DNA from: Subtercola sp.
GTDB taxonomy: Bacteria > Actinomycetota > Actinomycetes > Actinomycetales > Microbacteriaceae
Assembly: GCA_025463765.1 (NCBI GenBank)
Contig: JAODBC010000035.1
Coordinates: 26,754-90,753, forward strand
Direction: 5' to 3'
Length of the DNA: 64,000 nucleotides
Part shown: one piece after another, positions 36,251-45,647 of the stretch
Numbering within the stretch: position 1 is the stretch's first letter
Layout of the letters: each line of letters begins with the position of its first letter
The notes under the pieces: generated by a model
Database searches by the model: none
What the model was told of the DNA's origin: nothing
Seen by the model: only the letters and a program-made list of their open reading frames with translations
Translations under genes and position numbers: made by a program

Positions 36251-37207
36251 GTGCGTAAGTCAGTCGCGCTCATCGTGGCCGCAGGCCTGCTCGCCACCCT
36301 GGCCGGGTGCAGTTCGTCTTCTGACGCCGCCTCGGGGTGCACGACCGAAACGAGCAGCGGTGCTGCCTCGAACCAGATCTCGGCGACGACGAACCCGCAA
36401 GACCCGGCCGGCACGTTCGGTAAGGCGCCGACCCTCACGGTCGGCACTCCGCTCGACACGCCGACGACGCAATCCACGACGCTCATCAAGGGATCGGGCC
36501 CGACGCTGCCCACCGGGGGAGTTGTGAGCCTCGACTTCGTACTCGTCGACTCGACAACCGGCGCCACCGTTTCGAAGACTCCGTTCGACGGCAGCTCGTA
36601 CCTGATTTCGCCGGTCTCCTCGGTCGGCCTGCCCGGGCTTGAGAAGGCTCTGGCGTGCGCAACCGAGGGTTCCCGTCTGGCCATTGCGATTGCGCCCGCT
36701 GACGGCCTCGGTGCCAGCACGACCTCCGGCGTCGCCGCGACCGACACCCTCGCGATGATCGTCGACGTTCGTTCGGCCATTCCCGCTCGCGCCGACGGCG
36801 CGGTTCAGCCCGCGCAGGCCGGATTCCCAAGCGTCGCCCTCGGCCCAGACGGCCGCCCCGGCATCACCATCCCCTCGGGAACCGCGCCCACAGAGGCCAA
36901 GACGGCCGTGCTGAAGAAGGGCGACGGAGCAACCGTCGCCGCGGGAGACGGCGTCTGGGTGCAGTACACCGCGGTCTCGTACACGAACAAGACGGTCACG
37001 GCCTCAACGTGGGCGGACGGTGCGCCCGTACAGGTCACCGCGTCGACGACAGCGTCGACAACCGGTGTCACGGTGCCCGACCTGATCGGCCAGACCGTTG
37101 GTTCGCAGTACATCTCCATCGTTCCGCCCACCAGCGGAAGCACCGACGCCACGGTGTACGTCGTCGATGTGCTGGGCATCACCCCGGTCGTGCAGCAGAC
37201 GCAGTAG
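36251..37207 (+). CDS. FKBP-type peptidyl-prolyl isomerase-like lipoprotein
   Basis: A 318-residue exported lipoprotein. The signal peptide ends in a lipobox (LATLAGC) with Cys near residue 19. Two FKBP-like regions can be seen: one around TLIKGSGPTLPTGGVVSLDFV and a second around AVLKKGDGATVAAGDGVWVQYTAV with VPDLIGQTVGSQYISIVPP. Both are divergent, so isomerase activity is uncertain; chaperone action outside the membrane is likely. It precedes pafB, as in other actinobacteria. Confidence 0.85.
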   Translation: MRKSVALIVAAGLLATLAGCSSSSDAASGCTTETSSGAASNQISATTNPQDPAGTFGKAPTLTVGTPLDTPTTQSTTLIKGSGPTLPTGGVVSLDFVLVDSTTGATVSKTPFDGSSYLISPVSSVGLPGLEKALACATEGSRLAIAIAPADGLGASTTSGVAATDTLAMIVDVRSAIPARADGAVQPAQAGFPSVALGPDGRPGITIPSGTAPTEAKTAVLKKGDGATVAAGDGVWVQYTAVSYTNKTVTASTWADGAPVQVTASTTASTTGVTVPDLIGQTVGSQYISIVPPTSGSTDATVYVVDVLGITPVVQQTQ

Positions 37208-37288
37208 AGCCGCCCGACGGAGCCAGGCGATCGGCGACACCGGCCTGCGCCGTCAGCGCAATCGGCCACCCCGGGCATCCGCGCGCCG

Positions 37289-37294
37289 TAGAAT
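37289..37294 (+). promoter_or_regulatory. -10 box placed for a leaderless pafB transcript
   Basis: TAGAAT ends 6 bp before the GTG start of pafB. A sigma-A start site about 7 bp downstream would place the first nucleotide at the start codon, giving a leaderless mRNA, which is common in actinobacteria. No convincing -35 box is visible. Confidence 0.45.
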
Positions 37295-37300
37295 TCTGGG

Positions 37301-38344
37301 GTGGCTAGCGACAACCCTGGGGCAGCGCCCGTTCCCGTCGAAGAGCGGCTCTTCAGCCTCGTGCTCGCGCTGCTCGCCAGCGAGGCGGGCCTGACGAAGA
37401 ACGACATTCTGTCGACCGTTCAGGGTTACCGCCAGAAGTTCGCCTTCGCCGGTGACAATGCGAGCCTCGAGCGGCAGTTCGAGCGCGACAAAGACGACAT
37501 CCGCGAACTCGGAGTACCCCTCGAAACCATCGAGCCGCTCGACGAGCCGGGCAGCAACCACAACCTGCGGTATCGCATTCCCAAAGGCGCATACGACCTG
37601 CCGGCCGACATCTCATTCTCGAGTGACGAGATCGCTCTGCTGAACCTCGCCGCGATGGCCTGGCGCGAGGGTTCGCTCTCTCGCGAATCCCGGCACGCCC
37701 TGTTGAAGCTGCAGTCGCTCGGCATCGAGTCGATCGAGCCCGTGCTCGGTTATGCGCCGCGCATCCGCACCCGCGAGGCGGCCTTCGACCCGCTGACGGA
37801 TGCCCTGAGCCGCCGTGTGCTCGTGCGGTTCTCGTACCTCAAACCGGGCGATCTGCTTCCCCGTGAGCGCACCGTCGCGCCTCTGTCTGTCGTGCAGCAC
37901 GAGGGTCGCTGGCACGTGCAGGGAATCGATCAGAACGTGCACGAACCGCGCACCTTTCTGCTCTCACGCATCATCGGGCCGGTCACCCGAACCCGCACGA
38001 CCTTCGTCAGCGACGACACCCACTCCGCCGAGACGGCACTCGCCCAGCTCGATGAGATCTGGCAGCGCAACCTCGCCGTGGTGCGGGTTCGCCCGAACTC
38101 CGACGCCGAGACACGTCTGCTCAAGAAGCGTGGCAGCTCGCGCGATGAGGGCGCGGCCGAGTCGCACGCGATCACGCTGCACTTCACCGACCTACACCTG
38201 CTCGCCGACGAGCTTGCCGGGTTCGGCCCCGAGGTTTTTGTCGTCGCACCGCTCGAACTGCGTGACGCCGTGCGGCGGCGACTCGAGCTGACCGTCGCGA
38301 CGCATCAGCCCGAAGGAGTGGCCCATGCCGAAAAGACCTTCTGA
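37301..38344 (+). CDS. pafB: WYL-domain transcriptional regulator PafB
   Basis: A 347-residue regulator: N-terminal winged helix-turn-helix (LVLALLASEAGLTKNDILSTV), a central WYL domain (VRFSYLKPGDLLPRERTVAPLSVVQHEGRWHVQG) and a C-terminal WCX extension. With PafC it forms a heterodimer that activates the LexA-independent DNA damage response in mycobacteria. The GTG start has no Shine-Dalgarno sequence, matching the leaderless promoter. It overlaps pafC by 20 bp. The proteasome accessory factor gene pafA and pup are not in the window. Confidence 0.92.
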   Translation: MASDNPGAAPVPVEERLFSLVLALLASEAGLTKNDILSTVQGYRQKFAFAGDNASLERQFERDKDDIRELGVPLETIEPLDEPGSNHNLRYRIPKGAYDLPADISFSSDEIALLNLAAMAWREGSLSRESRHALLKLQSLGIESIEPVLGYAPRIRTREAAFDPLTDALSRRVLVRFSYLKPGDLLPRERTVAPLSVVQHEGRWHVQGIDQNVHEPRTFLLSRIIGPVTRTRTTFVSDDTHSAETALAQLDEIWQRNLAVVRVRPNSDAETRLLKKRGSSRDEGAAESHAITLHFTDLHLLADELAGFGPEVFVVAPLELRDAVRRRLELTVATHQPEGVAHAEKTF

Positions 38345-39368
38345 ACGGGCATCCACCCCGGCCGGCCGCACCTCGTTCGTGCATGCCCAAGACAAGCTCG
38401 CCTTTCTTTTGTCGCTGGTGCCGTATCTGCTCGACCGCGAACGAGTCACCGTCGGCGAGGCGGCAGCTCATTTCGAGGTGAGCGAAGAGCAGGTGCGCGA
38501 AGCCGTGCGGCTCATCGCCGTTTCGGGTGTTCCGGGCGACACGGCCCAGTACCAGCACAGCGACCTGTTCGACATCGCCTGGGATGCCTTCGAAGAGAAC
38601 GACGAGATTCAGATCACCCATCGTGTGGCGCTCGACGACTCGCCGCGATTTTCTGCCCGCGAGGCCGCCGCCCTCATCGCCGGCCTGCAATACCTGCAAG
38701 CCCTGCCCGAGACTCTCGACAGCTCGGTGCTCACGTCGTTGATGGCGAAGTTGTCGCGCGGAGCATCCGAAGCCCCCAGCCAGGTGGCCGTGGCGCGGTC
38801 GGAGGCGAGCGACAGCCTGCTGACCATTCGCTCTGCCGTTGCGGCGGGCCGGCAGATCGAATTCGACTACGTGAGTTCACGAGGCGATCGTGAACACCGC
38901 GTCGTCGATGCGCTGCGCATCGACTCGAACAACGAGGACTGGTATCTGAGGGGCTGGTGCCACACGCGGCAGGGCATTCGCACTTTTCGGCTCGACCGCA
39001 TGGCCGATCTCACCCAGACAGATGCCCCGAACACCTACAGTCCCGGCGACCTGCCGTTACCCGACAGCCTGTTCGACGGGTCTGGTGAGACACAGGGCGT
39101 CGTGCTCGAAGTGCTGCCGGCGGCGGTCGGGCTGCTGGGGGAGTACCTCGGCGAGGGTGAACCACAGCTCGCCTCGGGTGCGCTCACCCGCGTGACGGTG
39201 CGCGTGGCGCACATCCACGGTCTCAAGCGACTCGTCGCAAGCCTGCCCGGCGTCGTGCGTGTCGTCGATCCAGCGGATGCCCGGCGGGCCGTTCACGACT
39301 GGGCCGTCGAAGCGCTGGCCGCCTACGGTACCTACGCCGACGACGATGACCGAGATAGTCTTACCTGA
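38325..39368 (+). CDS. pafC: WYL-domain transcriptional regulator PafC
   Basis: A 347-residue paralogue of PafB with the same order of domains: N-terminal winged helix-turn-helix (KLAFLLSLVPYLLDRERVTVGEAAAHF), WYL domain (IEFDYVSSRGDREHRVVDALRIDSNNEDWYLRGWC) and a WCX C-terminus. It is the obligate partner of PafB in the DNA damage response. It overlaps pafB by 20 bp and the next small membrane protein gene by ATGA, so the three are translationally coupled. Confidence 0.92.
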   Translation: MPKRPSERASTPAGRTSFVHAQDKLAFLLSLVPYLLDRERVTVGEAAAHFEVSEEQVREAVRLIAVSGVPGDTAQYQHSDLFDIAWDAFEENDEIQITHRVALDDSPRFSAREAAALIAGLQYLQALPETLDSSVLTSLMAKLSRGASEAPSQVAVARSEASDSLLTIRSAVAAGRQIEFDYVSSRGDREHRVVDALRIDSNNEDWYLRGWCHTRQGIRTFRLDRMADLTQTDAPNTYSPGDLPLPDSLFDGSGETQGVVLEVLPAAVGLLGEYLGEGEPQLASGALTRVTVRVAHIHGLKRLVASLPGVVRVVDPADARRAVHDWAVEALAAYGTYADDDDRDSLT

Positions 39369-39718
39369 TGACATGGTGGGCGTGGGTGATCATCTGGGTG
39401 GGGCTCGTGCTCTGCCCGTTCGGCATGCTGGCGATTTTCGGCTACCGCCTGTTCCGAAAGGCCACCGCAACGCTCGCCGAGCTCGCTAAACTCGGCGACC
39501 AGATTGCGAAAGTTAACGACAACGTAACAGCGCTTTCGCCCGAAGCAGCACCGCCCAACGCTATTCTTATGGGGTATCCAACCGTCTCTCGCCTGCGTGA
39601 TGCATATCAGCAACAGCGAGAAGACCGCAAGCAAGTTCGCAGGGAAAAAGTCATTCTTCGGGGTAAACTTCTTCTACGAACCGACTACAGACAAAGGACG
39701 TGGCCACATGCTCGGTAA
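39368..39718 (+). CDS. small membrane protein between pafC and tatA
   Basis: A 116-residue protein of unknown function. One N-terminal transmembrane helix (about residues 4-25) is followed by a short coiled-coil-like segment and a basic C-terminus. Start and stop overlap pafC (ATGA) and tatA (11 bp) respectively, so it belongs to a single tightly packed operon. Similar small proteins occur at this place in related genomes. A link to Tat export is possible from position only. Confidence 0.7.
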   Translation: MTWWAWVIIWVGLVLCPFGMLAIFGYRLFRKATATLAELAKLGDQIAKVNDNVTALSPEAAPPNAILMGYPTVSRLRDAYQQQREDRKQVRREKVILRGKLLLRTDYRQRTWPHAR

Positions 39719-40025
39719 CCTTCAGGGATGGCACCTGATTGTCATTCTCGCAATCGTGCTGCTTCTTTTCGGCGCTCCCAAGCTCCCCGGCCTCGCCCGT
39801 AGCGTCGGCCAGTCGATGCGCATCTTCAAGAGCGAAGTCAAGACCATGAAGACCGACGACCCGAAGGCCGACGCCGAGAACGCGTCGACCATCGCCGACC
39901 CGGCTCCGCTGGCCGCTCCCACGACCGTTCAGGCCACGCCTGCCGCCACCGCGCAGGCACCTGCTCCTCAGACCGCCACCGTGCTCAACGGCGTTCCGGT
40001 CGACACCACTCAGCCCAAGGCCTAA
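39708..40025 (+). CDS. tatA: Sec-independent translocase subunit TatA
   Basis: A 105-residue Tat pore-forming subunit. It has one N-terminal helix (GWHLIVILAIVLLLFGAPKLP) followed by the FGxxKLP hinge and an amphipathic helix (GLARSVGQSMRIFKSEVKTM), then a Pro/Ala-rich tail. With TatC it exports folded proteins. The ATG at 39708 overlaps the preceding gene. No tatB follows; many Gram-positive systems work with TatA and TatC alone or encode TatB elsewhere. Confidence 0.93.
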   Translation: MLGNLQGWHLIVILAIVLLLFGAPKLPGLARSVGQSMRIFKSEVKTMKTDDPKADAENASTIADPAPLAAPTTVQATPAATAQAPAPQTATVLNGVPVDTTQPKA

Positions 40026-40045
40026 GGCCGCAAGGTCAGTAGCCG

Positions 40046-40861
40046 GTGGCAATAGAGCCGAAGACTCGGCCTCCGAAGAAGAGCGCCAAGAGCCGTGACG
40101 GCCGCATGTCGCTCGGCGAGCATCTGGTCGAGTTTCGTAAACGTATATTCCGGGCGATTCTGGGCATCGCCATCGGGTCGGTGGTCGGCTGGCTGCTCTC
40201 CGATCAGATTCTCGTAGCGCTCAGTTCACCCGTCAGCGCCATCGTCGACTCGCAGGGTCGAGTGGCATCCCTGAACTTCACCGATATCTCCGAGGCATTC
40301 GACCTGCGTCTGCAGATCGCCATCACCGTGGGTGTCGTCATCTCCTCGCCCATCTGGCTCTACCAGATCTGGGCGTTCCTGGTTCCCGGGCTCACGAAAA
40401 AAGAGAAGCAGTACGGCGTCGGGTTCGTGCTGACGAGCATCCCGCTGTTCCTGCTGGGCTGTGCTGCCGGCTGGTACGTGCTGCCGCATATGGTGTCGCT
40501 GCTCACCGGGTTCGCACCGGCCGATACCACCGCGATAATCAGCGCGCAGACGTACTACTCGTTTGTGCTCAAACTTGTCATAGCCATCGGAATAGCGTTC
40601 GTGATGCCCGTTCTGCTCGTGCTGCTGAACTTCGCGGGCATTCTCAGTGGCAAGGCCATCTTGCGCTCATGGCGCATCGCGATTCTCGTGATCATCTTGT
40701 TCACGGCCATCGCCACTCCCGCCGCCGACGTCTTCTCGATGTTCTTGCTGGCGATTCCGATGATCGTGCTGTTCTACTCCGCCGCGCTGATCGCCAATGT
40801 GCACGATCGCCGCAAGGCCAAGAAGCAGGAGAAGTTCGACTCCGAACTGGTCGTTCCGTAA
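40046..40861 (+). CDS. tatC: Sec-independent translocase subunit TatC
   Basis: A 271-residue membrane protein with six predicted helices. It has the signature MSLGEHLVEFRKRIFRAI and, in the second part, YQIWAFLVPGLTKKEKQYG with the conserved Pro and Glu residues that bind the twin-arginine signal. GTG start at 40046, 20 bp after tatA. The last residues are charged. It is followed 19 bp later by helY. Confidence 0.95.
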   Translation: MAIEPKTRPPKKSAKSRDGRMSLGEHLVEFRKRIFRAILGIAIGSVVGWLLSDQILVALSSPVSAIVDSQGRVASLNFTDISEAFDLRLQIAITVGVVISSPIWLYQIWAFLVPGLTKKEKQYGVGFVLTSIPLFLLGCAAGWYVLPHMVSLLTGFAPADTTAIISAQTYYSFVLKLVIAIGIAFVMPVLLVLLNFAGILSGKAILRSWRIAILVIILFTAIATPAADVFSMFLLAIPMIVLFYSAALIANVHDRRKAKKQEKFDSELVVP

Positions 40862-40880
40862 TGCGCGCGGTCGCCCTCTA

Positions 40881-43343
40881 ATGGCGCCGTCGAAGGCCGC
40901 AGACGAGACGCTGTCTCCTGCGGAACGCTACGCGCTGAGCAAAGTCAAGATCGCCAGCCCCGTCGTCGACGAATTTCGCCAGGGTCTGAAGTTCGACCTC
41001 GACCCGTTTCAGATCGAGGCCTGCAAGCTGCTCGAAGCCGGAAACAGCGTGCTCGTGGCCGCTCCGACCGGGGCGGGCAAGACGATCGTGGCCGAGTTCG
41101 CGGTGTACATGGCCATGAAGCAGCGCTCGGCGAAGGTCTTCTACACGGCCCCGATCAAGGCGCTCAGCAACCAGAAGTTTCAGGAGTTCGTGGCCGAATA
41201 CGGCCCCGATGACGTCGGGCTGCTCACCGGCGACACGAACATCAATCCCACCGCCCGCATCGTGGTCATGACGACCGAGGTGCTGCGCAATATGCTCTAC
41301 GCCGGGTCTGACCTGCTGACGAATCTGGCTTTCGTCGTGATGGATGAGGTGCACTATCTCGCCGACCGGTTTCGCGGCGCGGTGTGGGAAGAGGTGATCA
41401 TCCACCTGCCCGAATCGGTGCGCATGGTCTCACTGAGCGCCACTGTCTCGAACGCCGAGGAGTTCGGCGACTGGTTGCAGGCCGTACGCGGGCACACCGA
41501 AGTCATCGTCTCTGAAGATCGGCCCGTGCCGCTCGACCAGCACATGCTCGTGCGCCACAAACTGCTCGACCTGTTCGACGGCACCGGGCAGGCCACGACC
41601 AGCCGCGTCAACCCCGAGCTGATGCGCATCGCGCGCTCGGCGGGAGCGCCGGTTTCGCGCAATCGCAACGACAACCGGGGCCGCAACGGGAAATCCCGTT
41701 ACCGCCCGCAGGTCAGCGAGAGCGCCCGCATGGATCGCGCCGAAATCACCGATCTTCTCGACGAGCACAACCTGCTGCCCGCGATCTTCTTCATCTTCAG
41801 CCGCAACGGTTGCGACCAGGCAGTGAAACAGGTTCTGCGTGCCGGCGTTCGGCTGACGACCGCCGAAGAACGCGACGAGATCCGCTACATCGTGGATGAA
41901 CGGTGCCGCACCCTGCTCGACGAAGACCTTGCCGTGCTCGGTTACTGGGAGTGGCTCGAGGGGCTGGAACGCGGCGTCGCTGCCCATCACGCGGGGCTGC
42001 TGCCGGCGTTCAAAGAGGTCGTCGAGGAGCTTTTTCAGAAGAAGCTCGTACGCGTCGTCTTCGCCACCGAGACGCTCGCGCTCGGCATCAACATGCCGGC
42101 GCGCACGGTCGTGCTCGAGAGCCTGGAGAAGTACAACGGCGAGGGCCGCGTTCCCATTACGCCGGGGGAGTACACCCAGCTCACCGGCCGGGCCGGGCGA
42201 CGCGGTATCGACGTCGAAGGTCATTCGGTCATCCAGTGGCGAGACGGGGTCGACCCGCAGGCGGTCGCCTCGCTGGCTTCGCGTCGAACGTATCCGCTGA
42301 ACTCGAGCTTCAAGCCGACCTACAACATGGCGGTGAACCTCATCGACCGCTTCGGCCGGGTGCGCACGCGCGAGTCGCTCGAGCTGTCGTTCGCGCAGTT
42401 TCAGGCCGACCGCGCTGTGGTCGACCTCGCCCGAAAGGTGCGTCAGCAAGAAGAGACGCTCGAGGGTTACAAGAAAGCAATGACGTGTCACCTCGGTGAC
42501 TTCGCCGAGTACGCCGCACTTCGCCGCGAGCTGAGTGACGTCGAGCGATCGGGCGCCGGTCGCGCCGACACGCAGACCCGGGCCGAGCGCGACAGTCGGC
42601 AGAAGAAGGTCACCGAGCTGCGCCGCCGCATGAAGGCGCACCCGGTCTCGAACTGCCCCGACCGCGAGCAGCATGCGCGCTGGGCCGAGCGGTGGTATCG
42701 GCTGAAGCGCGAAACCGACCATCTGAGCGCGCAGATCAACACCCGAACCGGAGCCATTGCGAAGGTGTTCGACCGCATCACCGAGGTGCTGCTGCAGCTC
42801 GAATACCTGCACGCCGACTCCGCGGGCGAACTCACCCTTACCGACACGGGCAAGAACCTGAAACGCATCTACGGCGAGCGTGACCTTCTGGTGGCGGAGT
42901 GCATCCGTCGCGGCGTATGGGCGAATCTCGACCCGGCCGGGTTGGCAGCGATGGCCTGCTCACTGGTCTATGAGCCCCGACGCGACGAGAGCGAGATTCC
43001 CGAGCGGTTTCTGCCGCGCGGGCCCTTTCGCGGCGCACTCGAGAAGACGAACGAGCTCTGGCACGACCTGCAAGAGCTCGAGACGAAGCACCGCTTGCCG
43101 GGCTCGTCTCCCATCTCGGTGGGCCTCGCCAAACCGATGAACGAGTGGGCCCGCGGTGCGAGCCTCGACACGGTGCTATTCGACGCCGACCTGGCTGCCG
43201 GTGACTTCGTGCGCTGGACCAAACAGACCATCGACCTGCTCGACCAGCTGCAGAACCTGCCCGATGTGAAGGTAGCCACGACGGCCCGGCTGGCGCTCGA
43301 CCTCGTGAAACGCGGCATCGTCGCATACTCGTCTGTGGCGTGA
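40881..43343 (+). CDS. helY: HelY-type (Ski2/Mtr4-like) RNA helicase
   Basis: An 820-residue SF2 helicase. Motif I is VAAPTGAGKTIVAEF, motif II VMDEVHYLADRFRG (DEVH), motif III SLSATVSN, motif V/VI VFATETLALGINMPARTVV and YTQLTGRAGRRGID. A long C-terminal part resembles the DSHCT domain of Ski2/Mtr4 helicases, so an RNA decay or processing role is likely. It follows tatC within 20 bp, a conserved actinobacterial arrangement. The ATG at 40881 fits the family start better than upstream in-frame codons inside tatC. Confidence 0.93.
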   Translation: MAPSKAADETLSPAERYALSKVKIASPVVDEFRQGLKFDLDPFQIEACKLLEAGNSVLVAAPTGAGKTIVAEFAVYMAMKQRSAKVFYTAPIKALSNQKFQEFVAEYGPDDVGLLTGDTNINPTARIVVMTTEVLRNMLYAGSDLLTNLAFVVMDEVHYLADRFRGAVWEEVIIHLPESVRMVSLSATVSNAEEFGDWLQAVRGHTEVIVSEDRPVPLDQHMLVRHKLLDLFDGTGQATTSRVNPELMRIARSAGAPVSRNRNDNRGRNGKSRYRPQVSESARMDRAEITDLLDEHNLLPAIFFIFSRNGCDQAVKQVLRAGVRLTTAEERDEIRYIVDERCRTLLDEDLAVLGYWEWLEGLERGVAAHHAGLLPAFKEVVEELFQKKLVRVVFATETLALGINMPARTVVLESLEKYNGEGRVPITPGEYTQLTGRAGRRGIDVEGHSVIQWRDGVDPQAVASLASRRTYPLNSSFKPTYNMAVNLIDRFGRVRTRESLELSFAQFQADRAVVDLARKVRQQEETLEGYKKAMTCHLGDFAEYAALRRELSDVERSGAGRADTQTRAERDSRQKKVTELRRRMKAHPVSNCPDREQHARWAERWYRLKRETDHLSAQINTRTGAIAKVFDRITEVLLQLEYLHADSAGELTLTDTGKNLKRIYGERDLLVAECIRRGVWANLDPAGLAAMACSLVYEPRRDESEIPERFLPRGPFRGALEKTNELWHDLQELETKHRLPGSSPISVGLAKPMNEWARGASLDTVLFDADLAAGDFVRWTKQTIDLLDQLQNLPDVKVATTARLALDLVKRGIVAYSSVA

Positions 43344-43391
43344 GTCAGAACATCGCATGAGACATTCAGCCAGACCCACTAGAAACTCATT

Positions 43392-45059
43392 ATGACCACC
43401 ACCGAACGCGCTGCTGCCGGGGCACCTTCCGGTCCGGCTGCAGCGCCGACCGACAGAGCCCTCCCGCGCTCTGTGACACGGCGGCTGTCACGCACCACGC
43501 TGCGCACACGGCTGGCGGATGCCCGGCCGGCCGTCACTCGACCCCTGCTGCCGCTCTGGCTGGCCTGCCTCACCGCAGTCGGCGGCGGAATCGCGCTCAC
43601 CAACGGTTTTCCGGGCACCGACATCTGGCCCCTCACTCTGCTCGGCGTCGCGCTGACGCTGCTGAGTCTCGTCGGGCGTTCCTGGCGCGGAGCGCTGCTC
43701 GTGGGGCTCATCGGCGGGTTCGCCTTCTGGGGTTCGTTGATCAGCTGGCTGACGCTCTACCTAGGCCCGGTGCCGTGGCTCGGTTTGGCGATTCTCGAGG
43801 CGATCTTCTTCGCGGTCGGTGCGATCGCCATCGCGCTCGTCTATCGCTACGCCAACGCCGTCTGGTCGACCAGGCTCGGCCGCCTCGGTCTTCTTCCGGT
43901 GGTCATTGCCGGGCTCTGGACGGCTCGGGAGGCCATCACAGCAGTGGCGCCCGAAGGCGGATTCTCGTGGGGCCGGGTGGCGTTCTCGCAGTCGACGAGT
44001 CCGTTCGCCTCCTTGGTCGCCTATCTCGGCATCTCCGGGTTGAGCTTCGTGCTTGTGTGGCTCGTCGCGTTCGTCATTCAGCTGGCCCGTGAGGGGCAGG
44101 CGAGTGTCGTCGGTCGCGTCACGTTGGCGGTCGCCGCAGCCGCGGCTCTCCTGGTCATTCCAGCGTGGGCCGCGCCGACGCAGGGAACCACGCGTATTGC
44201 GGCAGTACAGGGCAACACCAAATCGGGGCTGCTCGACCGGGTCGAGGCCGGCGACAACCTCAACGCGCACATCACCGAGACGCTCGCGCTCGAGGGCCAG
44301 AATGTCGACATGGTTGTCTGGCCCGAAAACGCTTCAGACATCGACCCCGAGACGAGTGCCATCGCAGCTCAAGACCTCGACTTCGTCAGCAGCATCATGA
44401 AGGCTCCGCTCGTGGTCGGTACCATCGCCGAGCGCGACGGCAAGTACTACAACACGTCACTGCTGTGGGAGAACGGCCAGGTCGCGGACTACTACGACAA
44501 GCGGCATCCGGTACCGTTCGCGGAGTACATGCCGGCTCGTTCGTTCTTTCACGCCCTGGCTCCAGCGTTGGTCGACATGGTCACCCGCGACTACCAGATC
44601 GGCACCACCGACACGGTCATGAACGTCAATGGAGTGACCGCCGGAATTTCGATCTGCTTCGACATCACCGACGACCAGGCCGTTCATTCGATGGTGACCG
44701 ACGGTGCGCAGGTCATTCTGGCGCAGACCAACAACGCCGACTTCGGTCAGACCGATGAGAACCTCCAGCAGCTCGCCATCGCCCGCCTGCGGGCGATCGA
44801 GACGGGTCGCAGCGTCGTCAACATCTCAACGGTCGGCCACAGCGCCATCATCGGGCCCGACGGCAAGACCATCGACGCCATCGCGCCGTACACTCCTGGC
44901 TCGATGGTCGACAACGTTCCGCTGTCGACCACCACGACTCCCGCCACGCTCTTCGGCAAGGGAATCGAGCTGCTCGTGTCGGGCCTCGGTGTCGCGGGCC
45001 TGGTCTTCGCCCTCATCGCCGCCGCGAGAATTCGTCAGCGAAACCGCACCCGCGCTTAA
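43392..45059 (+). CDS. lnt: apolipoprotein N-acyltransferase
   Basis: A 555-residue membrane enzyme that N-acylates lipoproteins. An N-terminal block of about six to eight helices is followed by a nitrilase-like domain with the Glu-Lys-Cys triad visible in VVWPENASD (Glu), YDKRHPVPFAEYMP (Lys) and GISICFDITD (Cys). The first 45 residues are polar and Arg-rich. Upstream lies helY. In many actinobacteria a polyprenol-phosphate mannosyltransferase gene (ppm1) follows or is fused; none is here. Confidence 0.93.
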   Translation: MTTTERAAAGAPSGPAAAPTDRALPRSVTRRLSRTTLRTRLADARPAVTRPLLPLWLACLTAVGGGIALTNGFPGTDIWPLTLLGVALTLLSLVGRSWRGALLVGLIGGFAFWGSLISWLTLYLGPVPWLGLAILEAIFFAVGAIAIALVYRYANAVWSTRLGRLGLLPVVIAGLWTAREAITAVAPEGGFSWGRVAFSQSTSPFASLVAYLGISGLSFVLVWLVAFVIQLAREGQASVVGRVTLAVAAAAALLVIPAWAAPTQGTTRIAAVQGNTKSGLLDRVEAGDNLNAHITETLALEGQNVDMVVWPENASDIDPETSAIAAQDLDFVSSIMKAPLVVGTIAERDGKYYNTSLLWENGQVADYYDKRHPVPFAEYMPARSFFHALAPALVDMVTRDYQIGTTDTVMNVNGVTAGISICFDITDDQAVHSMVTDGAQVILAQTNNADFGQTDENLQQLAIARLRAIETGRSVVNISTVGHSAIIGPDGKTIDAIAPYTPGSMVDNVPLSTTTTPATLFGKGIELLVSGLGVAGLVFALIAAARIRQRNRTRA

Positions 45060-45066
45060 AGACGAA

Positions 45067-45097
45067 CGCGCCCCGCCAGCCGAGGCTGAGGGGCGCG
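45067..45097 (-). terminator. hairpin between convergent lnt and rbpA
   Basis: CGCGCCCC and GGGGCGCG pair, with an inner AGCC/GGCT pair. On the minus strand it is followed by TTCGTCTTT, which makes it a plausible terminator for rbpA; it is 41 bp after the rbpA stop. It may also stop lnt transcription. Confidence 0.55.
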
Positions 45098-45138
45098 GAA
45101 GTCTGCGGGTTGCTAGGTACCGCTACTGCTTGGTAGGG

Positions 45139-45504
45139 CTACGCACCGATTTTCTGCTGGCCACGGCGGGCTCGCAGGTAGTCGAGACGTTCTTGCAAGA
45201 GCTCTTCGAGCTCGGCACGGGTACGACGCTCGAGCAGCATGTCCCAGTGGCTACGAGGCACTTTGGCCTCGGCCCGGTCGAGAACGACAGGTTCGGAGCC
45301 GATCATCAAGATGGCCTCGTTGCTGCAGAACTTGCATTCCCAGGTTTCGGGTGCTTCGGCCTCGGCCGAGAACACCATGTCGGTCTCTTTGCCGCACGTG
45401 CTGCAAAGATATGTGTGTGTCATGCGCGGAGAGAAAACAACTCCCTCTTCACTCTGAAGGCTTTGGCCTCCGAGTCTCATTCCGCGCAAGCTGCGATCTG
45501 CCAT
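45139..45504 (-). CDS. rbpA: RNA polymerase-binding protein RbpA
   Basis: A 121-residue actinobacterial transcription factor that binds sigma-A and RNA polymerase and stabilises open complexes. The N-terminal tail (MADRSLRGMRLGGQSLQSEEG), the zinc-binding core with CSTCGKETD and ECKFCSNEA, and the C-terminal sigma-interaction helix (SHWDMLLERRTRAELEELL) are all present. The 143-bp upstream interval has a CTCAGCTGAG palindrome and a possible TATAC -10 box. The gene is one of the strongest signs that the organism is an actinobacterium. Confidence 0.97.
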   Translation of the reverse strand: MADRSLRGMRLGGQSLQSEEGVVFSPRMTHTYLCSTCGKETDMVFSAEAEAPETWECKFCSNEAILMIGSEPVVLDRAEAKVPRSHWDMLLERRTRAELEELLQERLDYLRARRGQQKIGA

Positions 45505-45647
45505 TGTGTGGTCTCCTCCCGCTTCGCTTACTTCTGTATAAACCCCTCAGCTGAGAGGATCATTCGTTTGCTCGGCTATTCCCAGAACACTCCCAGAGTG
45601 ATATAAGAAGTGACGTGGGAACACCCCGGAGTGACAGGTACAGCCTT

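Noticed and set aside
37289..37300. RecA-NDp-type (PafBC-dependent) promoter before pafB
   Set aside because: The -10 box is present, but the upstream motif expected for PafBC-dependent promoters is not visible.
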